DNA of 64,000 nt from Promicromonospora sp042731755 (GCF_042731755.1 NZ_JBHWLR010000008.1:1-64000); one strand, 5' to 3'; positions 24,928 through 34,029 are shown, counted from the stretch's first letter. The notes: generated by a model from the sequence alone, not told the origin. A program made the numbers and translations.

Positions 24928-25552
24928 CCCGCTGACGCCGGGACCGGTGCTCGGCGGGTGCCACGACCTGTGGCTCGGCCCTCCGCACCGGACGCAGCCG
25001 CCGCTCACGCTCGGCACGCGCCACCAGGCTCAGCTCACCGGGTGTCGTGGTGCGCGCGTGCTTGAGCAGGCGGGTCTCCAGCGCCACCCGGTTGCCCCGC
25101 CGCAGCCCGTCCGTGTACCCGAGGATCGTCTGCGCGTGCGCGTGCGTGATGTGCCCCCCGCGCAGCGCGGCGAGCGTCCGCGGGTGCTCGTGCACCAGCG
25201 CCCGGGACTCCTCGATGAGCGCGACCGCCGAGCTCTCCGGCACCCGGAGCGCCGCGGCCAGCCGCTCGACGAGCTCGGGCGCCAGGCCCGCGAGATCGTC
25301 CGCCTCGACCTCGGGGGCGTCGAACAGGTCGGGCCGGTCGGCCACCCACTCCCGGACCGACTCCATCAGCACGGCGCGCGAGGCCGCGAGCGAGGAGAGC
25401 AGGGAGTCGATCGCCGCCACGGCGTCGACCGCCTCCGAAAGGTTCGCGAAACCGCTCGCGAACCCCGACTCGCGCGGTGCGGACGCACCACGCGGAGACT
25501 GGTCCGGCACGTCGGCCGGACCGCGAGCCACCAGCACATTGTTCGAACGCAT
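24893..25552 (-). pseudogene. Truncated DUF222 protein, HNH nuclease domain missing
   Basis: The 219-residue frame matches the N-terminal DUF222 (13E12-repeat) helical region: LSEAVDAVAAIDSLLSSLAASRAVLMESV, LAPELVERLAAALRVPESSAVALIEES, then ALRGGHITHAHAQTILGY. In complete members an HNH endonuclease domain follows some 150-250 residues later. Here the frame decays into an Arg-rich tail and stops inside the convergent neighbouring gene (35-base overlap). The missing C-terminus suggests a remnant of a once full-length 13E12/DUF222-HNH gene. A short functional variant cannot be excluded. Confidence 0.7.
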
Positions 25553-25645
25553 GTTCTAACTGTAGGGGGTGAGGTCGAGGCGCGCCACCCGGCACGCCGA
25601 CCCGGGCCCACCTCGCGCACAGCCGGCACCCCGCACAATGGGGAT

Positions 25646-26515
25646 GTGCAGATCCGCCGGGCCGTCGCCTCCCCCCTTGCCGCGTGCGCCGCGCTCGCGG
25701 CCGTCCTCGCCATGGGCGGGTGCAGCCTGATCGAGCGCGCCCAGGGATCGGACGGAGCCGGTGACCCGACCGCGACAGCATCGCAGCCGACACCGACATC
25801 GACGTCGACACCGTCGTCCGAGCAGGGCAGCACGGAGCCGAAGGCGCAGACCAGCACCGTCACCGTCGGCGACGTCGTCCTGGAGGTCAGCTCGCGCAAG
25901 GCGGCCGACGTGCGGGAGGACGAGCTCGGGCCGGGCACGCGGACGGTCACGCTCTCCCTCGGCCCCGAGGGCTCCGCCCGGCTCTCCCTGACCTCGCCCG
26001 GCGCGCTCGACGTCGACACCGACGGGAGCATCTCCGTGCTCGACGGCAACGGCACGCCCGTCGCGGCGATCGCCCCGCCGGAACCGCCGTCCGACGCCGA
26101 GGACGCACCGCGCATCGAGGTCACCGACATCGACGCGACCCAGGCCAGGCTGCGGATCGACGACCGTTCGGCGACCTCCGGGAGCGACGAGCGGCCGGCG
26201 CGCACCGAGCCGGTGACGGTCACGTTCGTGGTCGGCACCGAGTCGATCGAGAGCACCACCTGGGGCGAGAACGAAGGCGGGCGGTCCCTCGCCGTCGACC
26301 CGGCGGACTGGGCCCGGCGCGCGGGAGAGGCAGGCCTGGACCTGATCCGCACCCAGCTCGTGGCCGCCGAGCCGGAGGCGGACAGCGACACGATGGAGCA
26401 CCAGCTCGTGTGCCACGCCGTGGGCGCCATGGACAAGGAGACGTGGAACCTGGAGCCGTGGCGGCCCGACGTCGGCCTGATCCTCACCGCCACCGCGCAC
26501 TGCAACCCGGTGTGA
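25646..26515 (+). CDS. DUF2599-domain lipoprotein
   Basis: A 289-residue exported lipoprotein. The signal sequence ends in the lipobox MGGC (LAAVLAMGGCS), a Thr/Ser/Pro-rich linker (TATASQPTPTSTSTPSS) follows, then a beta-rich region, and the C-terminal DUF2599 segment: DTMEHQLVCHAVGAMDKETWNLEPWRPDVG...TAHCNP, with two Cys likely to form a disulfide. The start is a GTG at 25646 chosen because it directly precedes the signal sequence. There is no strong Shine-Dalgarno, so leaderless or weak initiation is possible. The function of DUF2599 is unknown. Confidence 0.8.
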   Translation: MQIRRAVASPLAACAALAAVLAMGGCSLIERAQGSDGAGDPTATASQPTPTSTSTPSSEQGSTEPKAQTSTVTVGDVVLEVSSRKAADVREDELGPGTRTVTLSLGPEGSARLSLTSPGALDVDTDGSISVLDGNGTPVAAIAPPEPPSDAEDAPRIEVTDIDATQARLRIDDRSATSGSDERPARTEPVTVTFVVGTESIESTTWGENEGGRSLAVDPADWARRAGEAGLDLIRTQLVAAEPEADSDTMEHQLVCHAVGAMDKETWNLEPWRPDVGLILTATAHCNPV

Positions 26516-26786
26516 GCGGAGCGGCCCGTACGCGGCCGTGACCCAGTCGTGACCAGGAGCGGGGCTGTTCGGGGTGCGGAGCCGCGCAGGTTGGGGTTTC
26601 CTGGAAAAGGCGGCGAGGCAGGTCGCCACAAACAATCTGATGAGCCCCAGCTCGGCCGGGCCCCAGTTCATGCTCTTCGTGCGCCCCCAGACGCCCGAGG
26701 GGCATCTTCCGGAGTGCGGCACCGCAGAGTTCCCCCCTGGGGTCAGGCAATTTCTCCTCGGAGACACCTTGGCAGGGAGGCTCCAG

Positions 26787-27086
26787 ATGACCCGCGTACT
26801 CGTTCTCGGATCGTCCGTCGCGGTAGGCGTCGGCACGCTGCTCGGAATGACACTCGCATATCAGCTCGTACCGCTCGCGGTGCTCGCCGCCCTCCTGGGG
26901 CTGGCGGGCACTTTCGTCGTGGTACGCGCGATACCCGAACCGGCGCCCGCGACGGACGCCCCGATCACCCTCGGCGGCCCGCTCGCGCGTCCCGTCGACA
27001 CCGAGGAGCCCGACGCCGAGGCCGAGCCGGTCCCGGTGCAGCAGCTCCCGGTGCCGGTCGTGGCCGCGGTGCCGGACGCCGCGTGA
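26787..27086 (+). CDS. Small two-helix membrane protein, hypothetical
   Basis: A 99-residue protein starting at the ATG at 26787, chosen because GGGAGG lies at the correct distance; the frame is open further upstream to 26574, but that part lacks membrane or domain features. Two adjoining hydrophobic helices (about residues 2-22 and 25-45) are followed by a 50-residue Pro/Glu/Val-rich tail (EEPDAEAEPVPVQQLPVPVV). No family is recognised. The 271-nt gap upstream holds no other gene. Confidence 0.55.
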   Translation: MTRVLVLGSSVAVGVGTLLGMTLAYQLVPLAVLAALLGLAGTFVVVRAIPEPAPATDAPITLGGPLARPVDTEEPDAEAEPVPVQQLPVPVVAAVPDAA

Positions 27087-27098
27087 CCCGCTGGTCGT

Positions 27099-27132
27099 GA
27101 CCGCCTCGCCGGCGTAGCTCGGCGAGGCGGTC
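27099..27132. terminator. Bidirectional terminator hairpin between convergent genes
   Basis: GACCGCCTCGCC (27099-27110) and GGCGAGGCGGTC (27121-27132) form a perfect 12-bp stem midway between the small membrane protein gene and the acyl-CoA oxidase gene. Confidence 0.8.
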
Positions 27133-27138
27133 CCGGCC

Positions 27139-29259
27139 CTAGCGTGCCTGCTTGGCCTGCTGCTTGCGCAGCTCCTTCTCGCTGATCGGCGCCGTGCCGC
27201 TCGCGCGCAGCTCGCGGTAGTACGCGCGGGCCTCGTCCTGGCGCACCTTCTCGGAGCCGTCGGCGATCGGCGCGCGCAGGTGCTCCTGCGAGAAGCCCCA
27301 GGCGTCGATGACGTCGAGCACGTGCGGGCGCAGCGCCTTGAGCAGGCGGTCGATCGTCGCCGTGACAGCCTTGGCGCGCCCCGTCGAGATGCGGCCGTTG
27401 GTCAGGTGCCAGTCGAGGTGCCGCTCGATCGTGGTGAGACCGTAGATGTCGCGCAGCAGGGTCAGCACCTTGCGGTTACCGGGGTCGGACACCGTGCCGA
27501 TGGCCTTCGTGAACGCGTCCCAGCGGACGAGCTCGGCCCACGCGGCGGCGGACCCGATGAGGCCGACCTGGTTGTCGTCGAAGATCTCCTGCGCCCTGAC
27601 CGGGTCGGCCTTGAGCGCGGGGCGCATGCCCATCGCGGTGGCCGCGACCATGCCCTCGTAGCGGCCGGCGATCAGGCCGCGCTGCACCTCGGCGTCGAGC
27701 ACGCGGCCCGCGGAGCGCGCGCCGCCGCCGTCGGCCACCGACTGGCCCAGCCGGCGCAGCGGGGTCTTGTGCAGCACCGCGTCCCGGGCCTGCCCGGCGA
27801 CGATGCCCGCCATGCCCGCCGGGGACTTCGCGGCCCGGGCCATCTTCTTGCCGTAGTCCCCCACGAGGCGCTTGGCCGCGAGCTGCAGCAGCACGTGGTT
27901 GTCGCCCTCGAAGGTGGCGTAGATGTCGAGGTCCGCGCGCAGCCCGGTGAACCGGTTCTCGGAGAGGAAGCCGGCGCCGCCGCAGGCCTCGCGGCACTCC
28001 TGCAGGGTGTCGAGGGAGTACCAGGTGGACGTCGCCTTGAGCGCCGCCGCCGTCGTCTCCAGGTCCTCGCGCTTGGCGGGGGTGTCCTCGCGTCCCGAGA
28101 ACACGTCGTCGAACAGGTCCAGCAGCTCGTCGTGCGCGAAGTGCATGGCGTACGCCTCGGCGATGCGGGGGAAGAGCCGGCGCCGGTGCGTCGCGTAGTC
28201 CAGCAGCGTCAGCTCGTCGGCGCCGGTCGCGGGCGAGAACTGGCGGCGCTGCTCGGCGTACTTCGTGGCGATCGCGAGACCGATCTTCGCCGCGGTGATC
28301 GCCGCGCCGTCGAGCGAGACGCGACCCTGCACGAGGGCGCCGAGCATCGTGAAGAAGCGGCGGCCGGGGCTGTCGATCGAGGAGGTGTAGGTGCCGTCCG
28401 CGGCGACCTGGCCGTACCGGGCCAGGAGGTCGCGGCGCGGCACCCGCACGTCCGTGAAGTGCAGCTTGCCGTTGTCGATGCCGTTGAGGCCGCCCTTCTG
28501 GCCGTCGTCCTCGCCGCCGACGCCGGGCAGGAACTCCATGGTCTGCGGGTCCCGGATCGGCACATAGAAGCAGTGCACGCCGTGGTCCACGCCGTTGGTG
28601 ATCAGCTGCGCGAACACCGTCGCGGCCACGCCGTGCTTCGCCGCGTTGCCGAGGTACTGCTTCCACGCCCCGCGGAACGGGGTGTTGATCACGAACTCCT
28701 CGGTCTCCGGGTCGTACGTCGCGGTGGTGCCGATGGCGGCGACGTCGGAGCCGTGGCCCGTCTCGGTCATCGCGAACGCACCCGGGACGCTCAGGTCCAT
28801 CGCCCCGGGGAGCAGGCGGTCCTTCTGCTCCTCGGTGCCGAGGTGGTTGATCGCAGAGGCGAAGAGGCCCCACTGCACGCCCGCCTTGATCTGCAGCGAC
28901 GGGTCGGCCGCGACGAGCTCCTCGAAGCCCACGAGGTTGCCGCCGGCCTGCTCACGGCCGCCGAGGCGCTCCGGGAAGGCCCGCAGCACCTGGCCGTACG
29001 GCACCATCTGCTTCATCTGGGCGAGCGTGATCTCCCGGTGCTCCTCCTTGGTGATCCCCTCCTGCTTCCAGAGCTCGGGGTGCGCGGCCACCATCCGCCG
29101 GGCCTCGGACCGTTCCTCGGGCCAGCGGCCCAGCAGCATCTGCTCCAGGGCAGGTACGTCCACACGGGTGCCCGACGCCGGACGGGCCGCCTCGGGCTGG
29201 GGCGCCACGGCCTGTGGCCCCGCCGCGGTGGTGGTCACGGGCTCGGAGGTGGTCGTCAT
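27139..29259 (-). CDS. Acyl-CoA oxidase / acyl-CoA dehydrogenase superfamily protein
   Basis: A 706-residue flavoprotein of acyl-CoA oxidase length. An N-terminal ACOX-like helical part (LLGRWPEERSEARRMV) is followed by the FAD-binding middle domain with FAMTETGHGSDVAAIGTTATYD and GVHCFYVPIRD. The C-terminal helical domains contain RLFPRIAEAYAMHF and LQECREACGGAGFLSENRFTGLRADLDIYATFEGDNHVLLQ, a strong ACOX signature. It should introduce the first double bond in fatty acyl-CoA, using O2 or another acceptor. The first 30 residues are Thr/Ala/Pro-rich linker. TetR follows upstream on the same strand; thiolase, reductase and hydratase genes are divergent. Confidence 0.9.
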   Translation of the reverse strand: MTTTSEPVTTTAAGPQAVAPQPEAARPASGTRVDVPALEQMLLGRWPEERSEARRMVAAHPELWKQEGITKEEHREITLAQMKQMVPYGQVLRAFPERLGGREQAGGNLVGFEELVAADPSLQIKAGVQWGLFASAINHLGTEEQKDRLLPGAMDLSVPGAFAMTETGHGSDVAAIGTTATYDPETEEFVINTPFRGAWKQYLGNAAKHGVAATVFAQLITNGVDHGVHCFYVPIRDPQTMEFLPGVGGEDDGQKGGLNGIDNGKLHFTDVRVPRRDLLARYGQVAADGTYTSSIDSPGRRFFTMLGALVQGRVSLDGAAITAAKIGLAIATKYAEQRRQFSPATGADELTLLDYATHRRRLFPRIAEAYAMHFAHDELLDLFDDVFSGREDTPAKREDLETTAAALKATSTWYSLDTLQECREACGGAGFLSENRFTGLRADLDIYATFEGDNHVLLQLAAKRLVGDYGKKMARAAKSPAGMAGIVAGQARDAVLHKTPLRRLGQSVADGGGARSAGRVLDAEVQRGLIAGRYEGMVAATAMGMRPALKADPVRAQEIFDDNQVGLIGSAAAWAELVRWDAFTKAIGTVSDPGNRKVLTLLRDIYGLTTIERHLDWHLTNGRISTGRAKAVTATIDRLLKALRPHVLDVIDAWGFSQEHLRAPIADGSEKVRQDEARAYYRELRASGTAPISEKELRKQQAKQAR

Positions 29260-29320
29260 CGGTTCTCCTCGGTGTTCGGCCAGGGGGCCAGGTTCTGGAT
29301 GTCGGGAGGGTGGGTCGGGG

Positions 29321-30052
29321 TCAGGCGGTCGCCGGTGCGGCGCCGGGGCGGTTGTGCAGCACGCCCACGGGCCCGGTCCAGAGCCAGAGGGTCACCCGTT
29401 CGGTGAGCTGCTCACGGGTCAGCGGCGTCGACTCGACGGTGCGGTGGCCGAGCCACCACTCGCCGGAGCCGCGCACGAAGCCGACGGCGCCGGCGGCCCA
29501 GGCCGCGGCGTCCGCCGGAGGTACGTCGGTGGCCCGCGCGAACGGCTCCGCGACGAGCTCGATCACCGAGTCGAGGTAGGCGCCGAGCGGGTGCAGGTCG
29601 GCGGGGGTGCCCGGCACGCCCGCGTCGTCGGCGGGCGCCGGGGCGCGACGGCCGCGGCGGCCGCTCTCGACGGGCGCGGGCTCGTTGCCGCCGATGGCGG
29701 TCCGGGTGACGAACCAGTAGACGTTGGGGGAGCTCTCGATCATCTCGAGGTAGACGCGCACCATCTCGCGCAGCGCCATCTCCGGGTTGTCGGCCTGCTG
29801 CGCGGCGGCGCGCAGCGCGTCGTGCATCTGCATGACCACCGTCTCGGCGACGGCGAGCCGCAGGCCCGCCTTGTCGTCGAAGTACCGGTAGACGATCGAC
29901 TTGGACGTCCCCGCGGCGGCGGCGATCTCGTCCATCGAGACCGCGGGCCCCAGGCGGTGCACGGCCTTGCGCGCGGCGCGGACGAGCTCTGCCCGACGGG
30001 CCGTGCGGTGGTCGTCCCAGCGGGTCGAACGACCGTCGACTCCGATGCTCAT
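29321..30052 (-). CDS. TetR-family transcriptional regulator
   Basis: A 243-residue regulator. The N-terminal HTH (LVRAARKAVHRLGPAVSMDEIAAAAGTSKSIVYRYFDDKAGLRLAV) is canonical TetR. The C-terminal ligand-binding region (YLEMIESSPNVYWFV..., DSVIELVAEPFARA) resembles regulators of fatty-acid utilisation. It sits between the acyl-CoA oxidase gene, which it precedes by 61 nt on the same strand, and the divergent thiolase gene, so it most likely represses this cluster and responds to acyl-CoA (inference). The 183-nt intergenic region contains a candidate operator at 30096-30107. Confidence 0.88.
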   Translation of the reverse strand: MSIGVDGRSTRWDDHRTARRAELVRAARKAVHRLGPAVSMDEIAAAAGTSKSIVYRYFDDKAGLRLAVAETVVMQMHDALRAAAQQADNPEMALREMVRVYLEMIESSPNVYWFVTRTAIGGNEPAPVESGRRGRRAPAPADDAGVPGTPADLHPLGAYLDSVIELVAEPFARATDVPPADAAAWAAGAVGFVRGSGEWWLGHRTVESTPLTREQLTERVTLWLWTGPVGVLHNRPGAAPATA

Positions 30053-30095
30053 CGGTCCGCCTCCCCACCTTGACTCGCTAGAGGTCTTGTGATTC

Positions 30096-30107
30096 GTCTC
30101 ACGAGAC
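30096..30107. promoter_or_regulatory. Candidate operator between TetR and thiolase genes
   Basis: GTCTCACGAGAC has perfect 5-bp arms around AC. It lies in the divergent promoter region, 44 nt upstream of the TetR start. The AT-richer sequence to its right (GAGAGTATCAGGTACTGTGAG) could carry the thiolase promoter. Binding by the adjacent TetR is an inference. Confidence 0.35.
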
Positions 30108-30235
30108 TGAGAGTATCAGGTACTGTGAGTCCTGGGCACCACCCGGGGCGAACCGGGTCGCGGCCCGGCCTGGTCTCGACAAGGCTCGACCCAACGAAGC
30201 CTCTGCCCGACGATGAAGTGAGAAGGAACAGCGAC

Positions 30236-31558
30236 GTGTCCACTACCCCCGCCCCCGTCCCGTCCACGCGCGAAGCCGTGATCATCGGCGGCAACCGCAT
30301 CCCGTTCTCCCGCGCCGGCAAGAAGTACGTGCGGACCAGCAACCAGGACATGTTCACCGCGGCGCTGGAGGGGCTCGTCGCCCGCTTCGGCCTGCAGGGC
30401 GAGCGCCTGGGCGAGGTCGTCGGCGGCGCCGTGCTGAAGCACAGCAAGAACTTCAACCTCATCCGCGAGAGCGTGCTGGGCTCCTCCCTGTCGCCCACCA
30501 CCCCCGCCTACGACGTGCAGCAGGCGTGCGCCACCGGCCTCGAGGCCGCCATCGCGGTGACGAACAAGATCAAGCTCGGCCAGATCGAGTCCGCGATCGC
30601 CGGCGGCACCGACACCGTCTCGGACGCGCCGATCGTGGTCAGCGACCGGCTGCGCGCCGCGCTCCTGGACGCGAACCACGCCAAGACCACCGGGGCCAAG
30701 GTCAAGGCGCTGCTCCAGATCCGCCCCAAGGACCTGGCCCCCGCCACCCCGAGCACCGGCGAGCCGCGCACCCACCTCTCGATGGGCGAGCACCAGGCGA
30801 TCACCACGGCGAAGTGGGGCATCTCCCGCGAGGCGCAGGACGAGATCGCGTTCAACTCGCACCAGAACCTCGCCCGCGCCTGGGAGTCCGGCTTCTTCGA
30901 CGACCTGGTCACGCCGTACAAGGGCCTGACCCGGGACGACAACCTGCGCCCCGACACGTCGCTCGAGAAGCTCGCCAAGCTCAAGCCCGTGTTCGGCGCG
31001 AAGCTCGAGGACGCGGCCACCATGACCGCGGGCAACTCCACGCCGCTGACCGACGGCGCCTCCGCCGTCCTCTTCGCGTCCCGCGAGTGGGCGGAAGAGC
31101 GAGAGCTGCCGATCCTCGCCAAGTTCGTGGACGCCGAGACGGCGGCCGTCGACTTCGTGCACGGCCACGAGGGTCTGCTCATGGCCCCGGTGGCGGCGGT
31201 CCCGCGCCTGCTGGCCCGGAACGGCCTCACCCTGGACGACATCGACTTCTTCGAGATCCACGAGGCGTTCGCCTCCACGGTGCTGACCACGCTGGCCGCG
31301 TGGGAGGACGAGGAATACTGCCGTATGGAGCTCGGGCTCGACGGCGCGTTCGGCAAGGTGGACCGCAGCAGGCTCAACGTGAACGGCTCCTCGCTCGCGG
31401 CGGGTCACCCGTTCGCCGCGACCGGTGGCCGCATCATCGCGACCGCCGCCAAGCTGGTCTCCGCGAAGGCCAAGGAGACCGGGCAGCCCGCACGGGCGCT
31501 GATCTCGGTCTGCGCCGCCGGCGGTCTGGGCGCGGTCGCCCTGGTCGAGTCCGTCTGA
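30236..31558 (+). CDS. Acetyl-CoA acetyltransferase / 3-ketoacyl-CoA thiolase (FadI-like)
   Basis: A 440-residue thiolase. Catalytic residues are visible: Cys98 in QQACATGLEAA, His342 in FEIHEAFAS, His391 in AAGHPFAATGGR and Cys426 in CAAGGLG. The HEAFA form, instead of the NEAFA of most thiolases, is shared with FadI and trifunctional-protein beta subunits. The GTG start at 30236 follows AGAAGGA. It begins a plus-strand operon with the reductase (58 nt apart) and MaoC genes, a layout matching the mycobacterial fadA2-fabG4-htdX neighbourhood. It should cleave 3-ketoacyl-CoA, or condense acetyl-CoA. Confidence 0.9.
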   Translation: MSTTPAPVPSTREAVIIGGNRIPFSRAGKKYVRTSNQDMFTAALEGLVARFGLQGERLGEVVGGAVLKHSKNFNLIRESVLGSSLSPTTPAYDVQQACATGLEAAIAVTNKIKLGQIESAIAGGTDTVSDAPIVVSDRLRAALLDANHAKTTGAKVKALLQIRPKDLAPATPSTGEPRTHLSMGEHQAITTAKWGISREAQDEIAFNSHQNLARAWESGFFDDLVTPYKGLTRDDNLRPDTSLEKLAKLKPVFGAKLEDAATMTAGNSTPLTDGASAVLFASREWAEERELPILAKFVDAETAAVDFVHGHEGLLMAPVAAVPRLLARNGLTLDDIDFFEIHEAFASTVLTTLAAWEDEEYCRMELGLDGAFGKVDRSRLNVNGSSLAAGHPFAATGGRIIATAAKLVSAKAKETGQPARALISVCAAGGLGAVALVESV

Positions 31559-31616
31559 ACCGGGCGGCAGCGCACGCCCGAGCCCGCCCGTACCGCCCCG
31601 CAACGAAGAGGACATC

Positions 31617-32960
31617 GTGACCGACAGCTATCTCAACCTGGCCAACGGGACGCTCAAGCCCGTCTTCAAGAAGCTGGGCCTGCCCCAGCCGGCCATCCTC
31701 CGGCGCTACCGGCCCGGTAGCCCGCTCACCGTGGGCCCGGTCCTGGTGGTGTCCGACGACGCCTCGGCCGCCGACGCCGACGCCGTGGCCAAGGTCCTGT
31801 CCGGCTGGGACGTCGACGTGCGCCGCAGCCCGGAGACCGCCGACGGCGAGCGGTTCGGCGCCGTCGTGCTGGTGCTGACCGGGGCCGAGACCCCGGCGGC
31901 CGTGTCCACTCCGGTGCTCACCGTCGCCGGCACGCTGCGGCGCCTGGCGGGCAACGGCCGGGTCGTGAGCATCTCCCGCGCCGTCGCCGAGGGCGACGCG
32001 CCGGTCCTGGCCGCGACCCGTGGCGGCGTCGAGGGCCTGGTCCGTTCGCTCGGCAAGGAGCTGCGCGGCGGGTCCACGGCCAACGGCATCCAGCTCACGG
32101 GCGGTGCGGGCGTCGACTCCGCGTCGGCCGTGGCCACGCTGCGCTTCTTCCTGTCCGCCAGGTCGGCCTACGTGGACGGGCAGCTCCTGCCCGTCGGGCC
32201 GTCCGACGCCGCCGGCCCGGTCGACTGGGAGCAGCCGCTGGCCGGGAAGGTGGCCGTCGTCACCGGCGCCGCGCGCGGCATCGGCGCGGCGATCGCCCGG
32301 ACGATGGCCCGGGACGGTGCCAAGGTGGTCGTCATCGACGTGCCGCCGGCCGGCGAGTCGCTCGCGACCGTCGCGAACGAGATCGGCGGCGTCGCGCTCC
32401 AGCTCGACATCACCGCCGACGACGCGGCCGACAAGATCCTGGCCGCCACCAAGCCGCTCGGCGGACTGGACATCCTGGTCCACAACGCCGGCATCACCCG
32501 CGACAAGCTGCTCGCCAACATGACGGCCGACAAGTGGGACCCGGTCATCGCGGTGAACCTCACGGCGCAGCTCCAGATCAACGAGCGCCTGCTCGCGGCC
32601 GGCGTCGAGGGTCTGCGGATCGTCTCGCTGGCCTCGACCACCGGCCTGGCCGGCAACCGGGGGCAGACCAACTACGGCTACACGAAGGCCGGGGTCATCG
32701 CGAACGCCGCCGCGGGCGCTCCGGTGCTCGCGGCCACCGGCGGCACGACGAACGCCGTCGCGCCGGGCTGGATCGAGACCGAGATGACCGCGAAGGTGCC
32801 CGCGCTCACCCGCACCGTGGCGCGCCGGATGCCGTCGCTGGGCCAGGGCGGCCTGCCGGTCGACATCGCCGAGGCGATCTCCTTCCTCGCGTCCGAGCCG
32901 GCGTCCGGCATCAACGGGCAGACCCTCCGGGTGTGCGGTCAGCACATGGTGGGCAAGTGA
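31617..32960 (+). CDS. High-molecular-weight FabG4-like 3-ketoacyl reductase (SDR)
   Basis: A 447-residue two-domain short-chain dehydrogenase. The N-terminal domain (about 1-200) is a flavodoxin/SDR-like region without a clear cofactor motif. The C-terminal catalytic SDR domain (about 205-447) has VVTGAARGIGAAIA, LVHNAGITRDKLLANM and YGYTKAG (catalytic Tyr and Lys), and a final GQTLRVCGQHMVGK. This size and layout define mycobacterial FabG4-type reductases, which use NADH on long-chain 3-ketoacyl-CoA or ACP. The start is a GTG. Its stop overlaps the MaoC gene start (GTGA). Confidence 0.9.
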   Translation: MTDSYLNLANGTLKPVFKKLGLPQPAILRRYRPGSPLTVGPVLVVSDDASAADADAVAKVLSGWDVDVRRSPETADGERFGAVVLVLTGAETPAAVSTPVLTVAGTLRRLAGNGRVVSISRAVAEGDAPVLAATRGGVEGLVRSLGKELRGGSTANGIQLTGGAGVDSASAVATLRFFLSARSAYVDGQLLPVGPSDAAGPVDWEQPLAGKVAVVTGAARGIGAAIARTMARDGAKVVVIDVPPAGESLATVANEIGGVALQLDITADDAADKILAATKPLGGLDILVHNAGITRDKLLANMTADKWDPVIAVNLTAQLQINERLLAAGVEGLRIVSLASTTGLAGNRGQTNYGYTKAGVIANAAAGAPVLAATGGTTNAVAPGWIETEMTAKVPALTRTVARRMPSLGQGGLPVDIAEAISFLASEPASGINGQTLRVCGQHMVGK

Positions 32961-33955
32961 CCTCCACGGAGAATGCCGGCGGAGTGGTGGCGCGGCAGGG
33001 TGCGCCGTACGGCGTGACCGAGCTGCCCGCGCTGCCCCGGCTGGGCGGGCTCTTCACGAAGGGCGTCGCCGGGTCGCCCGGCAAGCGCCCCAGGGGTGAG
33101 GTCCGGCTGCCCGAGGTGGCGTACCGCGTGGCGCGGGTGGACACGGCGGGCGAGGCGGCGCACCTGGCGGCGTACCAGGAGCTGCTGGGGGAGCCGTCGT
33201 CGGACGTGCTGCCCGCCGGGTTCCTGCACGTGCTGGCGTTCCCGCTGGCCACGGCCGTGATGGTGCGCGGAGACTTCCCGCTGCCACTGCTCGGCATGGT
33301 GCACCTGCGGAACGTGGCGCTGGTGCTCCGCCCGGTGCGGCTGGGCGAGACGGTCAAGGTGCGGGCGTGGGCGCAGGACGCCCGGGCGCACCGCCGGGGC
33401 GTCCAGGTGGACCTGGTCGCGGAGGTGCTGGTGGACGGCGTCCTCGCCTACCAGGGCGTCTCGACCTACCTCGCCAAGGGCTTCACGGCCCCCGACGGCG
33501 CGGCCCCGGCCGACGAGTCCCCGCGCGAGGAGTGGACGGCGCCCCTGCCGACCGCGCGCTGGAAGCTCGGCTCCGGGACCGGGCGGGCCTACGGCGCGGT
33601 GTCGGGCGATCAGAACCCGATCCACACGTCGAGCCTGGGCGCCAAGGCGTTCGGCTTCCCCCGGGCGATCGCGCACGGGATGTACACGGCGGCGCGGGCG
33701 CTGGCCGAGGTCGGGCCCGCCCGGCGCGGCGAGGCGTACGAGTGGACGGTCGAGTTCTTCCGGCCGGTCCTGCTGCCGAGCACGGTCGACGTCGCGATCC
33801 GGAACGCGGCCGACGTCGCCCCGGCGGGCTCTGCGGGCTCTCCGGGCTCTGCGGGCTCTGCGGGCGGGACCGAGCTCGCCGACGGCTTCGTGTACGACGG
33901 CTGGCGGTCCGGCAAGGGCACCCGCCACTTCAGGGGCACGATCCGGCCCCTCTGA
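32957..33955 (+). CDS. MaoC-family (double hot-dog) enoyl-CoA hydratase/dehydratase
   Basis: A 332-residue protein with two hot-dog halves. The second contains the hydratase motif YGAVSGDQNPIHTSSLGAKAFGFPRAIAHGMYTA, in which the Asp and His are catalytic, matching R-specific enoyl-CoA hydratases (HtdX type). A flexible insert of Gly/Ser/Ala repeats (AGSAGSPGSAGSAGG) near residues 290-305 corresponds to a 9-bp DNA repeat at 33824-33864. Translation starts at a GTG overlapping the reductase stop. It should hydrate trans-2-enoyl-CoA in the same pathway. Confidence 0.88.
   Translation: MTSTENAGGVVARQGAPYGVTELPALPRLGGLFTKGVAGSPGKRPRGEVRLPEVAYRVARVDTAGEAAHLAAYQELLGEPSSDVLPAGFLHVLAFPLATAVMVRGDFPLPLLGMVHLRNVALVLRPVRLGETVKVRAWAQDARAHRRGVQVDLVAEVLVDGVLAYQGVSTYLAKGFTAPDGAAPADESPREEWTAPLPTARWKLGSGTGRAYGAVSGDQNPIHTSSLGAKAFGFPRAIAHGMYTAARALAEVGPARRGEAYEWTVEFFRPVLLPSTVDVAIRNAADVAPAGSAGSPGSAGSAGGTELADGFVYDGWRSGKGTRHFRGTIRPL
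33824..33864 (+). repeat. 9-bp tandem repeat inside the MaoC gene
   Basis: About 4.5 copies of GCGGGCTCT (one copy with CCGGGCTCT) encode an Ala-Gly-Ser linker. The repeat keeps the frame because the unit is nine bases, so copy-number change would only lengthen or shorten the linker. Confidence 0.7.
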
Positions 33956-34029
33956 CGGACGGCACGCGGGCGGCCACGGCTGCCCGACGTCGCGAGGTCG
34001 CTCCGACGTCGTGCGGCTCAACGGACTCC

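Noticed and set aside
24893..25552. Insertion sequence or transposase
   Set aside because: DUF222 is not a transposase, there are no terminal inverted repeats or target duplications.
33824..33864. CRISPR-like array
   Set aside because: It is a 9-bp coding microsatellite without spacers; no CRISPR-length repeats were seen anywhere.
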